From Dermacentor variabilis (lineage: Eukaryota; Arthropoda; Arachnida; Ixodida; Ixodidae), in contig NC_134568.1 of assembly GCF_050947875.1 (NCBI RefSeq), positions 252,287,267 through 252,351,266 of the forward strand: a stretch of DNA of 64,000 nucleotides. The letters are read 5' to 3'. Both the position numbers and the translations under genes were made by a program. Below, in pieces: positions 1 to 10,464 of this stretch. How positions within the stretch are numbered: the stretch's first letter is position 1; each line of letters opens with the position of its first letter. The notes under the pieces are model-generated. The model was not told the DNA's origin, searched no databases, and saw only the letters and a program-made list of their open reading frames with translations.

Positions 1-239
1 GTAACAAGCCTGGGGCCATATTCTCTGACGGTTCGCTTTGGAATCTGTTCGCATCCTCACGAATGCCATTGGTCGGCGCTTGGTTGTCGTCATCCCTGGC
101 GGGCGTGACTACAAATTTTCTGGTCGTCACACAGGTTTTCAATCATTTGGAAAGCGAACCCTTCGTCTCGACGAGCGGAACCGCAGAGAAGTGGTTTGCT
201 GGAGTACAGCGGCCGTGGCTCGAGGGTCGCGCGCGGTCG

Positions 240-875
240 CGAGCATGACCTCGGGGTGTTGCTAGGGCAATGTGGCTTAGTCTAGCCAGTCTAGCGCTGG
301 CCGGCACGACGAGGGAGGCACTGATAGCGGCTTCTTTGGTTGTGCTGATGGCGAGCGTTGGCCAAAGACAACGGCGCGACGCGTCCGACATGAGCGAAGG
401 AGAGTTCCGAAGGCATTTTAGGCTCTGCAAAAAACGGAGTGCGATGGATTTGCGACGAGCTAGAATTTCACGCACCACAAGATTTAGTAGCGTTGACACT
501 GCGACGTAAGTGTGCGCGCTGTTTTTTTTTTTTTTCAGCGGGTTGCTTTCAGCAGTGCGTCTGGAATGTAGAAGCTATTGGGTTGTCACAATCGTAAGTC
601 AGTCGCATCATTACCGCCGTCGCTAGGGTCATTACGGTTGAGGGAAAACGAAACGGGGTGGAAGATTTTTCTCCACGGTGCAGGAGAAAGCCGCTGTCAA
701 GAACGCTTCCTTGACCGCAGCAAGATTCTCGAAGTTGTGGGATATGTGGATGGAACTCTCATCGCAATCGTCCGCCCTAAAATCTCAGCCACGGCTAAAC
801 GAAATCCTATTAGAGCACGCAGAGAACCGCTTTGGTTGTTTAACATATCGCTCACCATCTAGCTACAAAAAATAA
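240..875 (+). pseudogene. PIF/Harbinger (HARBI1-like) transposase remnant
   Basis: Decayed coding sequence of a PIF/Harbinger DDE transposase, an enzyme that would cut and paste its own element in the nucleus. Conceptual translation shows MSEGEFRRHFRL near 391-426, which matches the helix ahead of the DDE_Tnp_4 domain. Around 545-640 there are scraps resembling the 'GxFQ...VG..IGLSQSSVSR' segment. VVGYVDGTLIAIVRP near 740-790 matches the family's first catalytic block (D of VDGTLI). These pieces lie in different frames, so several frameshifts and stops separate them. Only the N-terminal half of a roughly 350-residue family protein is visible; the later D and E blocks are missing. No 3-bp target duplication or TIR was located. 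Family call is fairly sure; boundaries are approximate. Confidence 0.6.
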
Positions 876-894
876 AACGCAGATAAAGAATTTA

Positions 895-1129
895 CACCCT
901 TTGGAGTCGTACCTTGTCCCACAACAATAATCGTCATCTGTCTTACCCACATATCGCTTTTTTTTAACGCTGTAAGCCCAGTACTTCCAGGTCATGAACG
1001 GTACGCGCGTTATCAGCGTGACATAGCATTCTCGACAGAAAGCAGTGAGCGTAGCGTTTTGATGAAAGGAAACGCAAGCAAGGCAGATGACGATTATCGT
1101 TGTGGGACAGATAAACACCCCAGAAGGTG
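895..1129. mobile_element. MITE-like element with ~50-bp terminal inverted repeats
   Basis: The sequence from about 895 to 945 and the reverse complement of about 1079 to 1129 share a near-identical core. The left arm has gtcccacaacaataatcg and the right arm, reversed, has gtcccacaacgataatcg, both continuing into a 'tcatctg' tract. The outer ends begin CACCCTTTGG and CACCTTCTGG. The element is about 235 bp and has no coding capacity, which fits a non-autonomous DNA transposon. It lies 20 bp beyond the Harbinger-like remnant. The ends are unlike anything visible in that remnant, so no parent is assigned. No clean target duplication was seen. Confidence 0.55.
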
Positions 1130-1419
1130 CAACTGTTTTCAGAGCGAAGGTCATGAGGTTCGCGTCTGAAAACGTCGGAGTAGGGACACCCTTTGGGTGC
1201 CTTCTTCCGCCCCCTCTTGGCAGTCCTTTTCATGAACCATGTTGTGATCGGTGACCAGCGATGATCTGTACGAAGTGACAGTGATCCGGCGATCTTTCTG
1301 CGCCGCATGGCAGCTTCTATGAAGTGACCGCTTTGAGCGGTGTGATGCGACGGTCAATATAAGTACCGCTGACGCACGATGCCGCGTCAGTGGTGCGCCG
1401 TGTTACGATCGGCCTGCGG

Positions 1420-1600
1420 GGATGGCATCCTTCGGAGAAGCGACCTTCGAACCTTTCGCGGAGCGCTGCGACAAGTCGCTTCGGAGAACTGGCGACGCCA
1501 GCAATGTTAACCGACCATGCACCTCCTTCGGAGAACTGGAGACCACAGCAAAGTTAATCAACCATGCGCCTCCTTCGAAGAGCCAGCGAGTCTAGCCACG
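1420..1600. repeat. Short tandem array, 47-49 bp unit
   Basis: The motif cttcggagaactgg or a close variant starts at 1430, 1479, 1526 and 1573, giving spacings of 49, 47 and 47 bp. The unit also contains 'agcaatgttaaccgaccatgc' variants in the second and third copies. The copies diverge by several substitutions each. Such short arrays are common in LTR or subterminal regions of transposable elements, and the downstream sequence (next entry) may be part of the same element. Confidence 0.6.
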
Positions 1601-1839
1601 TTCGCCGGACCGAGTATTGTTACTTGATTCGCTGTCGCCTTCATGGTCTACTTGCAGCAAGAGAGCTGCTGGAAAAAAGTGTCTTGCAGTGCGTTTTCAC
1701 GGGCCCCAGAATTCATCAGTCTGCTGACAGTCGTGGAGGCTACCTGAGAAGTCAGCTCTGGAAGAGGCACCCCTTGGGGTCAAGCGTGACAACCTGGCTA
1801 CGAGAACCCGCTCAACTCGGCGGATTCTGGGAATCCAAA

Positions 1840-2330
1840 GTGTGTATTTGAGTGTGTAAGCCCTCCCCCCTCAAAGGCGGGTCGACTATGCCTTCAACGA
1901 CTGTGGACGGTCAGATTGCACGAAAGTTGGACAGCAGTTTTCCCTCACCTAGGTATCTAGGGAGGACGGAGGGCTTTCAAGCAGCAGTTTGTTGGCTGCT
2001 AATGGTGCTCCCTCATGTGCTTGGTGCCTCATCTTTCATGCTCCATTTGGGAGTCGTGCTAGACTGTTGAAATGTACCTCTTGTCGTAATGTAAATACTG
2101 TAAATAAATCCCGTACTCCTAGTTCTCGAGAGCAAGTTCCTCCCTACAACCACGTCCCAAGCGTGGGTGAGTTGGACGATGGCATGGGCCAGCTACCACT
2201 TATTTAATGGCCGACTACAGCCCGTACAACTGGTAGCCAGCGATGGGAAGTCCCTCCCTTCAACTACGTCTATACTTTACAACTGGTTGCTAGCGGTGGG
2301 ATTGTCCTCCAACTCTTACAGCCGTCAGTT
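1840..2330 (+). mobile_element. Possible LTR-retrotransposon remnant (LTR end and leader)
   Basis: Low-confidence call. A segment with 'ctgtaaataaatcccg' (polyadenylation-like, near 2100) is followed by two related blocks. The block at 2223-2252 contains acaactggtagccagcgatg and the block at 2277-2306 contains acaactggttgctagcggtg, 54 bp apart. Each resembles the tRNA-primer-binding leader seen just inside the 5' LTR of Gypsy-type elements. No paired LTR and no gag or pol was found, so this is inference from composition and layout. It could equally be another decayed repeat. Confidence 0.25.
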
Positions 2331-3055
2331 TACGTATGTAACAAGGAAGGCAAACGTAACAAACGGGAAGCTAATAAACATGGCCTAATGGAAACTAAGC
2401 GGAGCGGATACTTCAGAGCGGGGAAAATGTAATGAACAGCAATGTAACAATGGCATTCTACTGCACATGCATAGTAAAAAAAGCAAGGAACTTTCTTTAA
2501 AAGTGGCCATGACACCCAGTTTTCGAATTTTGATTACACATGGCATGCTTACGGGTCCCACGACAAGCTCGAAAAATTTCAGTGCATTTGGTGCGGTGGA
2601 AAACTTCTATTTGAATTTTTTTATTGTATATCGCAGAATCGTATACCGGAGCTACATCTCGAAGGCCACACTTTTAAGTACTGCAAGCACCGGAAGCGAT
2701 TGTAGGAGCTGGAAAAACTATGTTGTTACCACGCATTACTTTGTTTTCGCATGAGCGCTTTGGCTAGGGCAGCTGTGAAGAACGCGGTGCATTTCCCTCG
2801 CCCGGAAGCGACGCCTTGCGCAATCCCTCCACTAGGTCGAGAGCACAGGGGACTGGTCGGCTGTTGAGATATTCAAGAGACATTTGAGCATTCGAGTGAA
2901 GAAAACAAGGAAGAGATTGACAGAACCAGAGTAGTTACATTCATAGATTACCGTTCCACATTTTTATTTTTGCAAAGCTCCCTTGTGTTATCGCGCCTTA
3001 ATTATTAAGTATGTCATAAAAAGTTGCACATTCACCTGAAATGCGAAGCATCGAC

Positions 3056-3605
3056 TGCGATAGGAAATTAGTGGACAGCTTAAGAAGCAAGGATAGTAGT
3101 TTTATCGACCGTATATGGTTTTAAACATGGGCATACTAACTAAATTAACAAGCACAGTGCCACGCGCGCACAAGCAAACATGAACACAGACCACATAAGC
3201 TCACTGTCAAAACGCTGGAGTGAGGAAGCGCAGCAGCAGCAGGTAGCCAATTGATCTTCGTGCTGCCTCTCGCATAAAGGCAAACTAAGCCGCGAAAACA
3301 ACGCATGGTGGGTTCTGTACCCGTCGCAGATATCTTTCTAGATACAGCGGCCCGGGACGCCTGGAGCAGAACGCAACCCTCCCCCTCCCTACCTTCCCTC
3401 TGGAGCCTTGCGCACGACAGAAGACGGCGCACTTCCTCCGTTGCGTGCGTGAGATTGTGCAGCGATCGCTGGTTCACCTTCGCACGCTTTTATTCGCACA
3501 TACAGCATACGGCGTGCGGAGACGATTTTATCGCCCCTGGGCTTCCGCAGAACCTCACGGCGACGGCAGAAATGTGCCTGGAGTGTCCATATAATTGCTA
3601 TCGCA
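3056..3605 (+). mobile_element. Non-autonomous TIR element, copy 1
   Basis: A 550-bp element bounded by imperfect inverted repeats. The left end begins TGCGATAGGAAATTAGTGG and the reverse complement of the right end begins TGCGATAGCAATTATATGG. A second, more diverged copy in the same orientation occupies 37195-37596, which shows this is a dispersed repeat. The open frame at 3305-3697 runs through and out of the element and shows no recognisable domain, so it is treated as chance. The GC-rich interior (3180-3560) contrasts with the AT-rich flanks. Confidence 0.55.
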
Positions 3606-6600
3606 ATGAAACGATAAAAATTTTCAACTATTACAATACTGACTACACGAAGCAATGCATGCAGCGATGCTCGCCTTGTGTACTATATTGCAGGTAACGT
3701 GACAAGAGAGCGGGTTCTATATGCAGGGATGCCTGCGATGTGCCAAGGGACAGACAGTGCTGTAGCGGAAGTGCCTACTGATGTAATTAAGGAATGGGAT
3801 TTTGGAGGGCTTCTGTCTTCTGAAGCCATCAGAGTCACTGTACAACTTGATGACTGCTGTTGAATTAAGCAGGCCAAAGTGTCACAATGTGCATGCATTC
3901 AAAGATTGTAAGCAGCCTACGTACTGCAGGCAGCAGCGTGCCACAAACTGGCTGCCAAGCCTTGCACAGAAGTAACCTGATTAGTTAGCTTTTTTTTTAT
4001 CACAAGGATTAGTTTCTTGTTAAAGTGGCTCAGCCAAGCAGCAAGTAGCAAGTGGAAAAAGAAATAAAGAGGCTGAAGCCTTGCTTAGCTTAAAGCACCA
4101 TCCACCACAGAGTCACAGATAAGGTTACTGATATAGTTATGTGTTATAAAGCCATAAACAAAGCTCAGTCTCAATTTCTCTACAACATTGAGCATAAATA
4201 CTGGCTCTGCAATTCCACGATCTTAGGCAGCACTCAAAGGTGGACAGAAAAAAAGAGAAGGCATAAATAGATGCAATCGTTCACAATAAATGTCAGTAAC
4301 TGCCGCAGTAATAGTCATAATATCTCATAGTTAACGCACACTAATTTCAAAGCAATGAAACAATGATGATGATGTATAATGTTTAATGGCACAATTGATA
4401 GATATTGCCAAAGAGTGCCATTGAAACAATAAAATATTGCCGAAAGATACCACCCTAGCTCCTGCTGGTACAACCTCGGGCTACTCTCCTTAACTACACC
4501 GATAAATCACATAAAAATTTGTTCAGATCATTTTGCATTCGCAACAATTGCAATGAAAATGCACTACCTTCAAAATATGCTTTTTCCGAAGAATGCTTGC
4601 ATGATGGTGGATTATTTTTGCAAGTGTAAGGTTCGTGCTGATGCCACAGTTGGAGGTTCTCCGGTGCTGTAGGCCATATATCGTGAAAGGGCAATGTTGT
4701 TGTTGAATGGTAACAAAACTTATACTTGGACAAGCAAGCATCATGCAACACGAGTGCAATGCCAGATGCTGCGAGCAGCTACCGTGCACCCCAGTAAGCC
4801 TGAAGCATAGAGACTCTATGCTTGAAGCAGCCAGTTTTCACACCTCCCAGTTCTAGCCAGCCTAGTTTCAGTGGTCAGTACGTGATAGTCCCTGCTGGCG
4901 TTTTCTGGTTTCGGCAGCGATGCTCTTGCTGCGCTGTCGGGTGCGCGGAGCAAGACGTCCGATGAGGTTTCTGACTCTTTTGAAGCAGTCGACACAGTGA
5001 TAGTGCTACAGTTCCTGACGTAAAACACATGCCAAAATGGCGGTCACTGCCAGTGGGATTGGCATAAATGCAACAATTTCGCCGAGCCCAGTTCTGTCTG
5101 CCAGTCCATCTGCCTGCCGCGCGTGCGTGCATGCATGTTACCACTACAGAAAACATCTCATAACCTGTGCAAAAGGCATGTTAAGCCATCTCTTTTGCCA
5201 GGAATGATGAACTGCAATATATTTCCTACAAAGCAAGAGACAAAGTCAAAATGGTCTCACTGGTTAGTCAACCTTGATATATTTAGTGGTAGACTGCATT
5301 CTCTTAAAAGGGACACTAAAAAGCAGCACTAAACCAGTTGAGACATTGTTTGCATTTATGTATTTGGTGGGAAAGTGATGGTTACTGGCAAAGAAAATGA
5401 AGGCTGAGGTTTCCCTTTCCGAATTTCATATCACAATGAGAGTGCCAATACATCAGTGCGACATCATTAATTCAAACATATTTTCATGTGTATGGGCCAC
5501 TTTTCTGTGGGTAATGTTCCAAATTATTACTAGGGCGATTCTTTGGTTGCATTAGAATGCAGTGTAATCCTTGTTTATGAACAAAAATTTAATCGGGCCC
5601 CAGCAAGCACTTAAAATCCGTGGTTTCACCAAGAACTAGGGAAAGAACGTTCAAAGCGGCAATGCCATGTGTCTTTCATTGTTTTGTCGCCTTTCTTCTG
5701 GCTTGTCATGTCTCCACTCATCTTAAACTGATCTTTTTAGTATTTCAGAAGCCTAATTAGCAATTCACCTGAACTCTATATTCCTCTTTAATGGTGAGGA
5801 GCGAATGCCCGAATTCATGCTGGGCACCTGCCACACACCCACGGTCAGTTGCCATGTTCTAAATACTTGCTTCATGAATGGCAGCAATGCCATGGCAAAA
5901 GTATCTTGACATGAAAAGACTAACCACAGAGTCACTAGCACAGTGGAAATGCTGGAGCATAATGTCTTATAGTGTACCAACGAGTCAATATTGCTGATGC
6001 ATAGAGCATATGTGCTAGCAGTCCTCCAGAACCTCAAAAGGCAACAAGGCAATTTAACCACAGCATCCCATAATTTGCCCACCACAGCACATATCCAGAT
6101 GATCTGGCAAATAAGCACTACAGTGTATAATCAGGAGTATAAATAAATTAAAAACCTACATTCTAAGCAAGTGCCATGTATTTCCCATCATAAAACAGTG
6201 GACGAGCTCTACAGCAATGGCACATGAAAAGTATCAGGGAAAAAAACAAACTATGCTATCACAACGAACTAGTTAGCTGGGCATTGCATGTATTCTGGTA
6301 GGCACTCTTGGTCGCGACACCATGGTAATGATGATAATGATTTCAGAAAACCTTGAATTCAAAGGAGATCTGAGAATAGACAGAACACAAGGGTATGCAG
6401 TTGCCAGCATCACTAGAAAAGTGTGGCAGGAGATTATTTAATTATTAATCTCGAAGACTCCAATAGCTACTTAGCCCTCTCCAACAGTAGGCAGCACAGT
6501 CACCCAAAGATGAAACAAAATCACTGTAGCATGTGGTAGCTTGTAGAAAATACATCAGTTGATGGGTTTGTGACAAGTTATGAAGCTGTGAGCTGCTGAG

Positions 6601-7469
6601 TCAGATGCATTTGACATAGAGCTTGCAACATAAACATAACATGAATCATGGCTGTCACACCTCTGGCTTGCACCAGGGCATGCTGCAAAGCAGCAGCAAA
6701 GGACAAAATGCTTTCACTGTAGTTAGTATACACATGTGTGCACCAAGAAGCTTTCATAAATATTGCACTGCAGCAATTTGGAGGCAACTGCGTAAGAAAT
6801 TCGCAGTGAATTCTTGTGCTGTTGCACAGTGAGAAACATTCTTTAACAGATGCTGAAGATGTCTGCCTGGCCATATGCATAGCATGCTACACCAGATGAC
6901 GGTACTATGTATGAACACATCACTTCAAATGCACTGCCACACAGTGATCTTCTCTAGCACAGAGGTCAGTGAAATCAATAGTACACTACTGCGATTTTAC
7001 AGACGTGATCATTACAGACACCAATCATCACAGTGAAAACATGCTGTTTCTGCCTAATATTCTCTCCAACAGCATGTGAATACTATGAACGGTGCTCTGG
7101 AAGGCACCTATGGCAAGCAATATATTACTTACAATGCTCAGCTTGTGCAGCTACTTCCAACTAGCCAAACAAACACAAACTATTCAGCAATTTATGCAGT
7201 TGCCACTCAACCTTCACAACTAAATCCAACGTTAAAAACATTTAATAGCAGAAGACTGCACATCACGTCACTGGTCGAAGCAGATATGCTTGCTTTACTA
7301 TGTTCCCAGTTGTCTCTATTTAAAAGGGGCAGCTAAGTTGTTTCATTGGAATGGACTATACTAAATGAGTACTTGGTCACACTACAGTCTTTATACTCGT
7401 TTTAATAGTACATGGCCACATTATGAGGAGCACCTAAGCAGAAGTGTAAATTTTTCTATGTTAACTCAC
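3606..7469. other. AT-rich non-coding DNA, no gene seen
   Basis: Intron-like or intergenic sequence. Short chance frames are present on both strands, but none has domain-like sequence or paired splice sites that I could support. There are poly-T runs and a short 'gatgatgatg' tract near 4363. It may be intron of a minus-strand gene whose exon lies at 7470-7576. Confidence 0.5.
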
Positions 7470-7576
7470 CGGAGGCAGATTCTCTTTCTTTTCTGGAATG
7501 AGGTCATCAATCATTTTGGGATCTAGTGATGGGAGGAACAACATATTATTGTCTGTCCAGAAGATCCTGAGTGTAG
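7470..7576 (-). CDS. Probable internal exon of an unidentified host gene
   Basis: Read on the minus strand, a 107-bp block is bounded by an acceptor (tatatgcag, just above 7576) and a strong donor (CCG|GTGAGT, just below 7470). One frame is fully open across it, as 2 bases plus 35 codons, while the other two frames contain stops. The peptide includes LRIFWTDNNMLFLPSL and ends in KKENLPP. Amino-acid composition looks like a folded soluble protein rather than a transposon. I do not recognise the family. No neighbouring exon of the same gene was identified with confidence; large introns would be expected in a tick. The acceptor's pyrimidine tract is weak. A chance open frame of this length is possible. 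Confidence 0.45.
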
Positions 7577-10218
7577 CTGCATATAGTTGAGACTCAAATT
7601 CTCAAAAAGCAAGTTTAATCACATGACACGAAGCATGCCAACCTATGATGGTATATACAAAACAAATTTTCATGTTGCGTATAAACACTTAATGTCTTCA
7701 TTCAACTTCATTTCGCGCGCAAATGAAGAGAAATGCTCTAAATGCTTCCGAGAGGAGTGAACAAGGCTCGAAAGTTTTGCAGAGCAACTTGCCATCAGTT
7801 CAACTCCTCTCTCACAACTGCGAGAATGTGCATTTACATCCCCGGAACTGAGTTCCCTTCTTTACCCTTCAATATTTTCCTTCCCCCCTCTGCCACATGC
7901 CAGCCACCCCCATGCCATATTTACCATGAACCTCTATGCTATGAACAACAGCCACTCTTGTCGTTAAATTGGGAAACAGCTTTATATTCATGAAGCAACA
8001 CAATAGTGGCAAGGCAAATTTGTGCACCAGTATGCAGAAACAGAGCCTTGATACTTCTTTTTTTGTGTGCGCATGCACCTGTCTTCTAGACAAAGCGATC
8101 TACAGATTACAAAAGAGAGCAAAAGAATGGACCTCTATTGTCGTGAAGATAACTTTACCATAAAATAGTGATGATGCTAACATGCTAAACACTCACTTAG
8201 AAGAAAGGTAATGAGATTTCAAATTGTTTTTAATGTTCATTGACTGACACATGCAGTATATTTACCCAATGAGTGAAGTTTTACTTTCAAGCAAAAAAAC
8301 ATTAGGAAGTAACGTTTTCATGTAAGGAAACACTTAAAACTTACTTACAAAGGCTGTTATAAATTAATTACTGCTTGCCAATCTGACTAGCTTCTTAAGA
8401 GACACAATTATTCGAAAAAATGTTGATAAGAAAGAGATTTGTGAGGTGGAGCAAAAGAATGTTTTTTTTTTTCATTGTGAAAAAAATTCGATAACACTTT
8501 TCATAGCATGTGTACTGTTAGGGGCCATGGTTCTGCACTGCCAATGAAATGGCTTAGAGGACTTTGGTACATTGTTAAAACAATGAACTAAAGTGTTTCT
8601 TGAGTGTAAGACACTAAATACCCTAGGCTGTATTGCTACTGCTAGTATTAAGGAGTTTTAGAACTAGTGTCCCCAAGTGGCTTTGTGCACTCAAAAATCT
8701 AAATTCCATTGTGTGCCTTTAGCATTTTTTTTTTTGTATGCCTGGTCAAAATGGCCCCTGGATCCCCTATTTCTAAAACTTGCTATTAATACACAAGAAA
8801 ACAGGTGGAGTGGAATGTACTTCTGTTAGATTGCTGCTGTTGAGATGCTACCAAGTGCTAGAATGGTGTGGATATGTTCCATATAAGATGCGATCACCTT
8901 CATAGTTTATGTGAAGGATTCCAGAGGTTTACAAGGTGCAAAGGCAAGAAACCATTATGTAACATCACTAAACTCTTCAGTCAACGAGATGCTGACTTTC
9001 CTTACTACAGCGGGACACTACGTCATGTTATTTTTCTCATCATTTTACATGTTTAGAAAATCTGGATGTTTATATGACCCAAATCTCCCTCAGATGCTAC
9101 AATATAACTAAACAGATGTGGATCTACCCAACCACCTTGCGGTGTGGGCTTCCAGGTGGCATTTATGACTCAACATGGTACCTTCTAGCGCCATTACTCA
9201 ACATTCGATGCCTTGAGTTTGTTCTGGCATGGTTAGAGACGAGCATGCTTATTGACATAGGAGCTTTGCTTGGAAAACGATAGCAGTGTAAGCTAGAAAA
9301 AGAAATAATACCAGCAGAGATACAAGAGACAACATAAAAGCATGACAGAGTTGTAAGCATCCTTAGAATGACAGAAAGCTAGGCAAGTTGGTATGGATTC
9401 ATGGTATGAAAAGGCAGGCATATAGAATGCAGACCCAAGAGGAATGAAAAGGACAACACAAACACCAGCATTTTTATTGTCATTTCCATTTCTCTCACTG
9501 CATTCAATTAACTTCTTTAAACTGTGTTCCATAACTATTTTTACGCTAGCCATTGAATTTTTTTACTGTTGTTGCAGCTACTAACATATAGATTTTAGTC
9601 TATGATTTGCTCACAATGTTACCTTTTTATTGCATTAATACAGTAGGTCCCACCTGCAGTTTGTAAGTATAGGACCTCGATACTTATTTACTATGTGATC
9701 TTTCTTTGCTGCTACTTCTGGCCGAATCTATACACAACCCGATTCGAAGGGCTGTGGCTACACTATGATTATATTTTCCTTTTAGCCACTTATGTTGCAT
9801 TTATATTATTTGATTGATTGTGTCCATGTTTCGTACGCCTGTCTTTTCAACTGTCCTACCATGTACCAAAACACCTAGTGGCATTTCGCAAGAGTATTTA
9901 TTAACTGTGAAAACAGCATCTGCTTTTCACAATAAAGTCGCATTCTCTGAGTGTGCAAACCACTGAAAATACAAAATTATTTTCATTACGCGGTCGTGTA
10001 CAATACACAGTATACAGTAGAATGTTAATAAAATACACGCACACACAAATGTGATCTTATTACGGAGAACCATTTAACACTCGGATCATAATTCCAAGGC
10101 ACAATCTAGTACTTGCGCAAATTTTAGTACTTACCACCGGCCGCTCCACCATTAAACGACGCAAACAAAAGCTATTCCCGTAAATGTTTCGCACAAATCA
10201 ATCTAAGAAAAATACACC
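7577..10218. other. AT-rich non-coding DNA, no gene seen
   Basis: Intron-like sequence with scattered homopolymer tracts and short chance frames. Nothing supports a gene or a recognisable element here. The perfect 9-bp duplication that flanks the following SINE begins at 10210. Confidence 0.5.
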
Positions 10219-10455
10219 GCTACGCGCCGCGGTTGCTTAGTTGCTATGGTGTTGGGCTGCTAAACACGAGGTCGCGATATCGAATCCCGGCCACGGCGGC
10301 CGCAATTCGATGGGGACGAAATGCAAAAACACCCGTATACGTTAAAGAACCCCAGGTGATCCAAATTTACGGAGTCTCCCAGTACGGCGTACCTCATAAT
10401 CGATCGTGGTTTTGGCATGTGAAACCCAATAATTATTTTTTTTGTTTTTTTTTTT
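10219..10455 (+). mobile_element. Ruka-type tRNA-derived SINE, full length
   Basis: The tRNA-related head (ccgcggttgcttagttgc... then a B-box-like gatatcgaatcccggcc) carries RNA polymerase III A and B box-like motifs. It is followed by the family body gttaaagaaccccaggtg and a tail ending in a T-rich run. Perfect 9-bp direct repeats AAATACACC at 10210-10218 and 10456-10464 flank it, the expected target-site duplication of LINE-mediated insertion. This is the best-preserved SINE copy in the window and sets the family orientation for the others. The open frames across it are artefacts. SINEs of this type are known from ixodid ticks, which supports the organism call. Confidence 0.88.
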
Positions 10456-10464
10456 AAATACACC

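Noticed and set aside
508..537. Possible mini-intron in the Harbinger remnant (gtaagt ... tttttttcag)
   Set aside because: About 30 bases is too short for an animal intron; the region already has frameshifts.
3305..3697. 130-codon plus-strand frame
   Set aside because: Runs through and past the end of a non-coding dispersed TIR element.
10219..10290. A tRNA gene call from A/B-box-like motifs
   Set aside because: The motifs belong to the tRNA-derived head of a SINE with target duplications; no tRNA cloverleaf closes.
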